DNA of 27,362 nt from an uncultured Eubacterium sp. (GTDB taxonomy: Bacteria > Bacillota > Clostridia > Peptostreptococcales > Anaerovoracaceae): NCBI GenBank assembly GCA_900542385.1, contig UQNP01000008.1:1-27362 (forward strand), in the 5' to 3' direction. Below, in pieces: positions 22,473 to 27,362 of the stretch (its first letter is position 1; the number at the start of each line of letters is the position of its first letter). The position numbers and the translations under genes are program-made. Under the pieces are notes generated by a model that had not been told where the DNA came from, did no database searches, and saw only the letters and a list, made by a program, of their open reading frames with translations.

Positions 22473-23079
22473 AACCATATTGATCGCGGGATGCTGCGGC
22501 GTGACGGGAAAAGCGGCGGCAAGGCGGTTTCACGATGAAGGCTGGTATGTCATAGGGCTGGATGTGAAATTGAACGAGAATGAAGATAAATATGTTGACA
22601 CTTATGTCCCTTGCAATTTGAGAGATATGGAAGGAGTAGAGAAGACGATAGCTTCTATTGAGGAAAAGTTTGAGCTGGATGCGGTGTTCAATGGAGCGGG
22701 CGCAGAGGCAGGTACGGGATTTGAAGATACAGATAGCAAGGTGTGGGATGTACTTCTCGATACGATCCTCGGAGGAAATGTAAATCTGTGCAGAGCGGCG
22801 GCACCATATATGAAGGACAGAAAAAGAGGAAAGATCATCATACTGGCATCGGACTACAGAGACGCGGAAGGTGATAATGTACTCAGTGCTGCCGCATACG
22901 GAACACTGCATGGATTTGTAAAAAGTTTCGGAATGGAAATGGCTGCCGACAATGTGCTGGTAAACGTTATCAGTCCGGCGGTACCATTTGATGCCGATTT
23001 AGTTGCAGATACAGTTTTTTATCTTGCAGATAAAGATACGTACACGGCTGCTCAGGTAGTTTCGGTATCGGGAGCATAA
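22465..23079 (+). CDS. Short SDR-fold protein lacking the catalytic lysine
   Basis: A 204-residue Rossmann-fold protein of the short-chain dehydrogenase family, about 45 residues shorter than its two neighbours. The dinucleotide loop is present in altered form (IAGCCGVTGKA) and FNGAGA replaces NNAG. At the active site Tyr145 is followed by GTLH, so position 149 is His where SDR enzymes have the catalytic Lys, and the serine region reads ILASDYRD. It may be catalytically weak, use another chemistry, or be a structural partner of the adjacent SDRs. The ATG at 22465 overlaps the transporter stop and gives the normal start MNKTILIAG; an ATG at 22447 would add six residues and has AAAGGAG about 12 bases ahead, so it cannot be excluded. 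Confidence 0.75.
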   Translation: MNKTILIAGCCGVTGKAAARRFHDEGWYVIGLDVKLNENEDKYVDTYVPCNLRDMEGVEKTIASIEEKFELDAVFNGAGAEAGTGFEDTDSKVWDVLLDTILGGNVNLCRAAAPYMKDRKRGKIIILASDYRDAEGDNVLSAAAYGTLHGFVKSFGMEMAADNVLVNVISPAVPFDADLVADTVFYLADKDTYTAAQVVSVSGA

Positions 23080-23092
23080 GGAGGTGACATCA

Positions 23093-23875
23093 TTGAAATA
23101 TGGAGAACTTAAAGATAAAAGGATATTGATAACAGGAGGAACTCAAGGGATAGGCGAAGCTATGGCTGAAAGCTTTTCTGCTGAAAAGTCTAAAGTTTTC
23201 ATAAATGGCAGAAAGCTCAACGATAAAGTAAGGAAGGTCATGGAAAAGACGGGCGCAGAGGCTGTATGCTGTGATATTTCCGATGCTTCGGCCGCGGAAG
23301 ATGCAGTCAGAAAGGCGGCGGGAGATGAAGAGCGCCTTGATGTTCTGGTGTGCAATGCGGCAGGTATGAATATGGCGCCTTTCCTTGAAAGCGATATGGA
23401 AAAATGGTGGGGTCAGATAAAGATAAACCTGTCGGGGCATATAGCTTGTATAAAAGCGGCAGTGCCTTTTATGAAAAAGTGCGGAGGTACAATAATCATA
23501 ATAAGCTCGTTTTTCGGGACCATAGGATGGAAAAACGCTACAGGATATGGAGCTTCAAAGTCGGGACTGTTCACCCTTGGACAATATCTGGCCGCAAAAT
23601 ATGCAGAAGAAAACACTGACATAAAAGTATGCACTATAATACCGGGAGTGATAGATACGGCGCAGCTCAACGTGGATGCGGAAGACCTGGGGATAACGCT
23701 GGATGAAGTGAGGGCCATGTATGCTGACGACATAGCTATGGGCAGGATAGCGAGACCCGGCGAAATAGCTGAAACGGCGCTTTATATGGCAAGCTGCGCG
23801 GGAAGGAAAGCCTTCAACGGACGTTTCGTAACGGTGAGCGGAGGTGAATATCGGGTAACGCCTTATTACGTATAA
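23093..23875 (+). CDS. Short-chain dehydrogenase/reductase
   Basis: A 260-residue classical SDR oxidoreductase. It has TGGTQGIG for NAD(P) binding, CNAAG, the serine strand IIIISSF, and the catalytic pair Tyr152/Lys156 in GYGASKSG. The acidic or basic nature of the cofactor pocket (FINGRKLND, with Arg after the second strand) leans towards NADP(H), which is only a hint. It should interconvert an alcohol and a ketone of the unknown substrate of the sigma-54 operon. The likely start is TTG 23093, six to eight bases after AAGGAGGTG; a GTG at 23084 lies within that ribosome binding site. It starts 13 bases after the previous SDR gene and is its divergent paralogue. Confidence 0.85.
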   Translation: MKYGELKDKRILITGGTQGIGEAMAESFSAEKSKVFINGRKLNDKVRKVMEKTGAEAVCCDISDASAAEDAVRKAAGDEERLDVLVCNAAGMNMAPFLESDMEKWWGQIKINLSGHIACIKAAVPFMKKCGGTIIIISSFFGTIGWKNATGYGASKSGLFTLGQYLAAKYAEENTDIKVCTIIPGVIDTAQLNVDAEDLGITLDEVRAMYADDIAMGRIARPGEIAETALYMASCAGRKAFNGRFVTVSGGEYRVTPYYV

Positions 23876-23926
23876 AAAATGACGATGCAGGAACAGATCA
23901 TACAGGTTATGAAAGGAGAAAACAGG

Positions 23927-24685
23927 ATGAAAAAACTGGAAAACAGAGTTGCGGTAATAACAGGCGGGAGCAGAGGCATAGGCAAAGGAATAGCGCTGAC
24001 CTTTGCAAAGGAAGGAGCTGATATAGTATTTTCCTATCACAGCAATGCAAAAGCTGCTGACGAGACAGTCAGAGAGATAGAGGCGCTGGGCGTAAAAGCT
24101 GTAGCGGTTAAAGCAAATGCCGGAGATGAAAGAGATGTAAAAAATATGGCGGAGATCACGGCAAAGGAATTCGGGAAGATAAACATACTCGTAAACAATG
24201 CGGGCACCATAGGAAAGGAAGTTCCTGTTGCCGATATGGATACAGAAGAGTGGGACAGAGTGATAAATACAGATCTTAGAGGTGTATTTTTAAGCTGTAA
24301 ATATTTTATCCCGCTTATTGAAAAAGGAGAGGATGCTCCCGTAGGAAAGATTATCAATATATCTTCAGAGCTTTCAAAGAAAGGAAGGGCATGTTACGGA
24401 CATTATGCTGCAGCGAAAGGCGCCATAAATTCCTTTACCATGTGTCTTGCCCTTGAAATGGCTCCGGATATACTTGTGAACATAGTTGCGCCTGGACCTG
24501 TAGAGACAGACATGATACTTGCGGATATGGAACCTGAGTGGGTGGAAAAGGAAAAGGATATACCTCTCAAGAGACTTGGAACAGTTGAAGAGATAGGCGC
24601 CGCAGCTTTGCTTTTAGCATCTGATGAAGGCAATTTCTTCTGCGGGCAGTTCGTAAGCCCTAACGGAGGCGCAGTATTCTTTTAA
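23927..24685 (+). CDS. Short-chain dehydrogenase/reductase, FabG-like
   Basis: A 252-residue classical SDR close to 3-oxoacyl-ACP reductase and glucose dehydrogenase types. Motifs: TGGSRGIGKG, VNNAGT, INISSELS, and the catalytic Tyr160/Lys164 in HYAAAKG, then VAPGPVETDM. It is the third SDR in a row and most like FabG, but a role in fatty acid synthesis is unlikely because no other fab gene is near; oxidation or reduction of an intermediate of the operon's pathway is more likely. ATG 23927 follows AAAGGAG by eight bases and gives MKKLENRVAVITGG; an ATG at 23879 adds 16 residues without a ribosome binding site. A gap of 115 bases to the hydrolase gene follows. Confidence 0.87.
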   Translation: MKKLENRVAVITGGSRGIGKGIALTFAKEGADIVFSYHSNAKAADETVREIEALGVKAVAVKANAGDERDVKNMAEITAKEFGKINILVNNAGTIGKEVPVADMDTEEWDRVINTDLRGVFLSCKYFIPLIEKGEDAPVGKIINISSELSKKGRACYGHYAAAKGAINSFTMCLALEMAPDILVNIVAPGPVETDMILADMEPEWVEKEKDIPLKRLGTVEEIGAAALLLASDEGNFFCGQFVSPNGGAVFF

Positions 24686-24712
24686 AGCATAGTATAAGAT
24701 AACAACAAAGTA

Positions 24713-24742
24713 TTGGTTATTTTACGGATAATGAAATAAAAT
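24713..24742 (+). promoter_or_regulatory. Weak possible internal promoter before the hydrolase gene
   Basis: TTGGTT (24713-24718), 18-bp spacer, TAAAAT (24737-24742) in the only sizeable gap of the operon. It may give the last gene its own transcription. There is no terminator in this gap. Confidence 0.3.
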
Positions 24743-24800
24743 ACAGTTAAGAAAAACAACAAGATCAGGGGAATAAAAATCAGGTAACGGAGGTTTCAAA

Positions 24801-25790
24801 ATGGAAGAAAAATTGAATTTAACCGAAGCTTGGGACAAGACTTTTCCCAAAAGCGATAAGGTGGAGCACCGTAAAATAACTTTTCATAATCGATATGGTA
24901 TTACTCTGGCGGCAGATATGTATAAGCCAAAAGGAGCAAAAGATAAGCTTCCTGCTGTGGCAGTATGCGGACCTTTCGGAGCAGTAAAGGAACAGGCATC
25001 AGGCCTTTATGCTCAGGAAATGGCAGAACGGGGATTTCTGACGATAGCCTTTGATCCGTCATTTACAGGGGAAAGCGGAGGAAGTCCGCGCTATATGGCT
25101 TCGCCGGATATAAATACGGAAGATTTTCAGGCAGCTGTGGATTTCTTATCTCTCTGCGGCGAAGCAGATCCTGACAAAATAGGGATAATCGGTATCTGCG
25201 GCTGGGGAGGGATGGCTCTTAACACAGCGGCCCTCGACACAAGGATAAAGGCTACTGTCGCTTCCACCATGTACGACATGACGCGAGTGAATGCGAAAGG
25301 TTACTTTGATGATGAGGATTCGGCAGATGCGCGTTATGAGAAAAAGAAGGCGCTGAATGAACAGCGGATAGAAGATTACAGAAGCGGAAGCTATGTCCTC
25401 GGCGGAGGAGTGGTGGACCCGCTGCCGGAAGATGCGCCGTTTTTCGTAAAGGATTATCATGATTACTATAAGACGGACAGAGGATACCACAGCCGTTCGC
25501 TCAACTCAAACGGAGGATGGAATGTTACAGGATGCATGTCCTTTATGAATCAGCCGATCCTTGCATACAGCAATGAGATACGCAGTGCCGTATTGCTCAT
25601 ACATGGTGAAAAAGCTCATTCATGCTATTTCAGCAGAGACGCCTTTGCAGATATGACAAAAGATAATCCTTATTCGGATAATAAGGAATTATTGATCATT
25701 CCGGATGCAGTGCATACGGATCTGTACGACAGGATGGACGTGATACCTTTTGACAAGATAGAAGAATTTTTACGCAAAGCTATGGATTGA
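24801..25790 (+). CDS. Alpha/beta hydrolase with cysteine nucleophile (YcjY/dienelactone hydrolase-like)
   Basis: A 329-residue cytosolic alpha/beta hydrolase. The nucleophile elbow reads GICGWGG (131-137), so the nucleophile is Cys133 as in dienelactone hydrolase, not Ser. His305 in DAVHTDLYDR is the catalytic His. LLIHGEKAHSCYFSRDAF matches the conserved segment of E. coli YcjY-type proteins, and the opening AADMYKPKG is normal for the group. Between strands there is an inserted lid (about 165-245, with DPLPEDAPFFVKDYHDYYKTDRGYH). Substrates of this group are poorly known; cleavage of an ester, lactone or thioester bond is a guess. It ends the sigma-54 operon before a strong terminator. ACGGAGG precedes the ATG. 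Confidence 0.83.
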   Translation: MEEKLNLTEAWDKTFPKSDKVEHRKITFHNRYGITLAADMYKPKGAKDKLPAVAVCGPFGAVKEQASGLYAQEMAERGFLTIAFDPSFTGESGGSPRYMASPDINTEDFQAAVDFLSLCGEADPDKIGIIGICGWGGMALNTAALDTRIKATVASTMYDMTRVNAKGYFDDEDSADARYEKKKALNEQRIEDYRSGSYVLGGGVVDPLPEDAPFFVKDYHDYYKTDRGYHSRSLNSNGGWNVTGCMSFMNQPILAYSNEIRSAVLLIHGEKAHSCYFSRDAFADMTKDNPYSDNKELLIIPDAVHTDLYDRMDVIPFDKIEEFLRKAMD

Positions 25791-25818
25791 GCAGATCTAA
25801 AGCGTGTGAAAGGTATAT

Positions 25819-25872
25819 AAAAAAGCTGTCTGCTATGTGATTTTTACATTCACGATGGCAGGCAGCCTTTTA
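25819..25872. terminator. Bidirectional terminator between convergent operons
   Basis: AAAAGCTGTCTGCTATGTGA pairs with TCACGATGGCAGGCAGCCTTTT (two bulges, two G-T pairs), 9-nt loop, with A and T runs on the two sides. It serves the hydrolase gene (+) and the rubredoxin fusion gene (-). Confidence 0.8.
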
Positions 25873-25901
25873 TATTACTTAGCCTTTATATATGAGTGGA
25901 A

Positions 25902-26501
25902 TCAAAGTCTTTCAAAATCGGCAGCCCCATGCTTGCATACAGGGCATATAAAGTCTTCCGGAAGAGGGTCGCCTTCATATACGTATCCGCATATTTTACA
26001 TACCCATCCTTTTTTAGATTCCTTCTTAGGACTTTCTTTTATGTGTTTATGATAGTAGTCATATGTTACGGAATTATCATCGGAGAAAACTTCTCCGTCC
26101 GTGACATCGGCTATGAACATGGTATGCGTACCGAGATCTGAATGTGAGATCACTTCTCCTGAGAGATAGCTGTTGGCTCCGTTTGTGATGTATGGGATGC
26201 CGTTGCTGCTGATCTCAGCAGGGTAACCATCGAATTTATTCACGTCTCTTCCGCTCTGGAAACCGAAATGCCTGAAAATATCAAAGCTTGCTTTTTCGCT
26301 TAAGATACTTACATTGAATTTCCCGGTGTTCATTATCATATCATGAGTGAAATTGTTTTTGTTGACTGTTACTGCCACGCGGTTAGGCGTAGTTGTAACC
26401 TGTTGAAGTGTGTTTACTATACATCCGTTCTGTTTACCGTTTTCGTTGGCTGTGAGAACGTAAAGACCGTATCCGATCTTGAACATTACATTGTTATCCA
26501 T
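25902..26501 (-). CDS. hrb: High-molecular-weight rubredoxin (flavin reductase-rubredoxin fusion)
   Basis: A 199-residue electron-transfer protein. Residues 1-150 are a flavin reductase-like FMN-binding domain (FKIGYGLYVLTANENGKQNGCIVNTLQQVTTTP, then VSILSEKASFDIFRHFGFQSGRDVNKF). A linker (KESPKKESKKG) leads to a C-terminal rubredoxin with WVCKICGYVYEGDPLPEDFICPVCKHGAADFE, whose four Cys bind iron. In Clostridia and Moorella such proteins pass electrons from NAD(P)H to flavodiiron proteins or rubrerythrin for oxygen and peroxide removal. The gene lies 58 bases after rubrerythrin on the same strand, consistent with that role. GAAAGGAT precedes the ATG by about nine bases. Confidence 0.9.
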   Translation of the reverse strand: MDNNVMFKIGYGLYVLTANENGKQNGCIVNTLQQVTTTPNRVAVTVNKNNFTHDMIMNTGKFNVSILSEKASFDIFRHFGFQSGRDVNKFDGYPAEISSNGIPYITNGANSYLSGEVISHSDLGTHTMFIADVTDGEVFSDDNSVTYDYYHKHIKESPKKESKKGWVCKICGYVYEGDPLPEDFICPVCKHGAADFERL

Positions 26502-26518
26502 GGATTTATATCCTTTCC

Positions 26519-26541
26519 TGCGGACATGATCTAAGTCCGCA
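26519..26541 (-). other. Hairpin between rubrerythrin and rubredoxin-fusion genes
   Basis: TGCGGAC and GTCCGCA form a 7-bp stem with a 9-nt loop directly upstream of the ribosome binding site of the rubredoxin fusion. A small AGCC/GGCT hairpin lies next to it. There is no T run, so it is more likely a processing or stability element than a terminator. Confidence 0.4.
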
Positions 26542-26559
26542 AAGCCAATAAGGCTCTAA

Positions 26560-27102
26560 TCAGTAATTTTCAGGCTTGATCTGGAAATATGCCTGAGGAT
26601 GTGCACATACAGGGCAAACCTTAGGTGCATCTTTTCCCTTTACTATATGACCGCAGTTAGCGCATTGCCATACTACTTCGTCATCTCTTTCAAATACGAG
26701 GCCCTTTTCGATGTTTTCTATGAGCTTTCTGTATCTTTCTTCGTGTTCCTTCTCAACTGCTGCAACGCCTTCGAACAGTGCGGCGATCTGATCAAAACCT
26801 TCCTCTTTTGCTTCTTTTGCAAAAGTTGCGTACATGTCAGTCCACTCATAATTTTCTCCGGCAGCAGCGTCTGCGAGATTTTCCATAGTATCTTTTATTG
26901 CTCCTCCCTGGAGAAGTTTGAACCAAATTTTAGCATGTTCTTTTTCATTGGATGCTGTTTCTGCGAATATGTTGGAAATCTGAACATATCCGTCTTTTTT
27001 TGCTTTGCTTGCGTAGTAGGTATACTTGTTAGTAGCCTGTGATTCGCCTGCGAAAGCAGCCATTAAGTTAGCTTCTGTTTTCGTTCCCTTTAAGTCTTTC
27101 AT
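26560..27102 (-). CDS. rbr: Rubrerythrin
   Basis: A 180-residue peroxide-reducing protein of anaerobes. The N-terminal four-helix ferritin-like domain ([64 protein letters not shown]) supplies the Glu and His ligands of the diiron site. The C-terminal rubredoxin-like domain has CANCGHIV and [11 protein letters not shown]. It reduces hydrogen peroxide in the cytosol with electrons from rubredoxin, here probably via the fusion protein next door. ATG 27102 is chosen because AAGGAGG lies eight bases ahead and the protein then opens [13 protein letters not shown] as usual; a longer frame to 27180 overlaps the perR end. Likely co-transcribed with perR, 25 bases upstream. Confidence 0.95.
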   Translation of the reverse strand: MKDLKGTKTEANLMAAFAGESQATNKYTYYASKAKKDGYVQISNIFAETASNEKEHAKIWFKLLQGGAIKDTMENLADAAAGENYEWTDMYATFAKEAKEEGFDQIAALFEGVAAVEKEHEERYRKLIENIEKGLVFERDDEVVWQCANCGHIVKGKDAPKVCPVCAHPQAYFQIKPENY

Positions 27103-27127
27103 TTTCTTTACCTCCTTGAAAAAATAC

Positions 27128-27362
27128 TCAATTGAGATCATCTTGTTCATTTTTCTGACATCTGCTGCAAACGCCTTCAAAAGAAAAATTCACTTTGTCG
27201 ATTTTAAAACCTTTTATATCCGATATATTTTTTATATCAGAAAGGCTTTCAACCTTCTCCATGATGGCTTCGGAATCATCTGTATCGATATCGAAGACCC
27301 TGTTGCATTTGATGCATCTGAGATGTAGATGCTCGTCAGTTCGGCAGTCAAAACGGTCTGCA
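27128..27362 (-). CDS. perR: PerR-type Fur-family peroxide regulator, 3' part only
   Basis: The last 78 codons of a Fur-family regulator; the 5' end is outside the window. The visible part reads [23 protein letters not shown], which follows B. subtilis PerR: the Asp in RFD (Asp85 there), the HxH pair (His91, His93) and the Asp in VFD (Asp104) are the regulatory-metal ligands. The structural zinc cysteines CIKC and CSRC are both present. PerR senses peroxide by iron-catalysed His oxidation and represses defence genes; its place directly before rubrerythrin fits. Fur or Zur identity is less likely because Asp stands at position 85, but the N-terminal ligand and promoter are not visible. Confidence 0.85.
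   Translation of the reverse strand, partial: ADRFDCRTDEHLHLRCIKCNRVFDIDTDDSEAIMEKVESLSDIKNISDIKGFKIDKVNFSFEGVCSRCQKNEQDDLN

Noticed and set aside
23927..24685. FabG of fatty acid synthesis
   Set aside because: Motifs fit any classical SDR, and there is no acyl carrier protein or other fab gene nearby.
1..27362. CRISPR array, insertion sequence or prophage
   Set aside because: No evenly spaced direct repeats with spacers, no transposase or integrase motif and no phage genes were seen on either strand.

Overview
The window looks like a chromosomal segment of an obligately anaerobic, probably amino-acid-fermenting member of the Clostridia (Bacillota). The signs are strong GGAGG ribosome binding sites, heavy use of ATA and AGA codons, a glycyl radical enzyme, a rubrerythrin/high-molecular-weight rubredoxin/PerR oxidative-stress set, a MurE with the DNPR signature of meso-diaminopimelate ligases, a sortase-anchored surface protein and sigma-54 control of a catabolic operon. 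I cannot name the species.

Layout. 1-660: the end of a hexapeptide sugar O-acetyltransferase and, convergent to it, a small three-helix membrane protein. 841-5834: a three-gene unit of glycyl radical enzyme, radical-SAM activase and LysP-like amino acid permease, closed by a strong terminator. 5907-8036: a divergent XRE regulator and sortase-type surface protein, with repeated GTAACWAAT boxes over the promoter. 8180-11073: an AraC regulator with a glycosidase-like C-terminus, divergent from an aldo/keto reductase. 11161-17438: murE plus two fused ATPase-permease ABC exporters of MacB type. 17492-17605: tRNA-Glu(CTC) with its terminator. 17628-25872: a sigma-54 activator, then the operon it most likely controls (ureohydrolase, creatininase, APC transporter, three SDR proteins, Cys-nucleophile alpha/beta hydrolase). 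25902-27362, minus strand: perR (cut by the window edge), rubrerythrin and a flavin reductase-rubredoxin fusion.

The most interesting part is 17628-25872. The activator has a PAS domain and an intact GAFTGA loop. The intergenic region behind it holds a near-consensus -24/-12 promoter and two CACG...CGTG dyads at typical enhancer distance. The first two enzymes are a ureohydrolase with all metal ligands and a protein that follows true creatininase closely in its metal site but differs at several aromatic substrate-pocket positions. No creatinase-type (M24) gene is present. The sequence therefore suggests an anaerobic route that opens a cyclic guanidino or amidino compound (creatinine or a relative), removes urea with an arginase-fold enzyme, and handles the remainder with SDRs and a hydrolase. 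The substrate is inference.

The second system is at 841-5732: a glycyl radical enzyme whose radical cysteine lies in Gly-Cys-Ile-Gln rather than the Cys-x-Glu motif of the known eliminases, next to an amino acid permease. It is probably an amino-acid-processing glycyl radical enzyme of unassigned reaction.

No insertion sequence, integrase, CRISPR array or prophage gene was seen. No stretch over 300 bases lacks a gene. The two longest gaps (7948-8236 and 18993-19281) hold terminators and regulatory sites as listed; 8041-8179 shows nothing I recognise.
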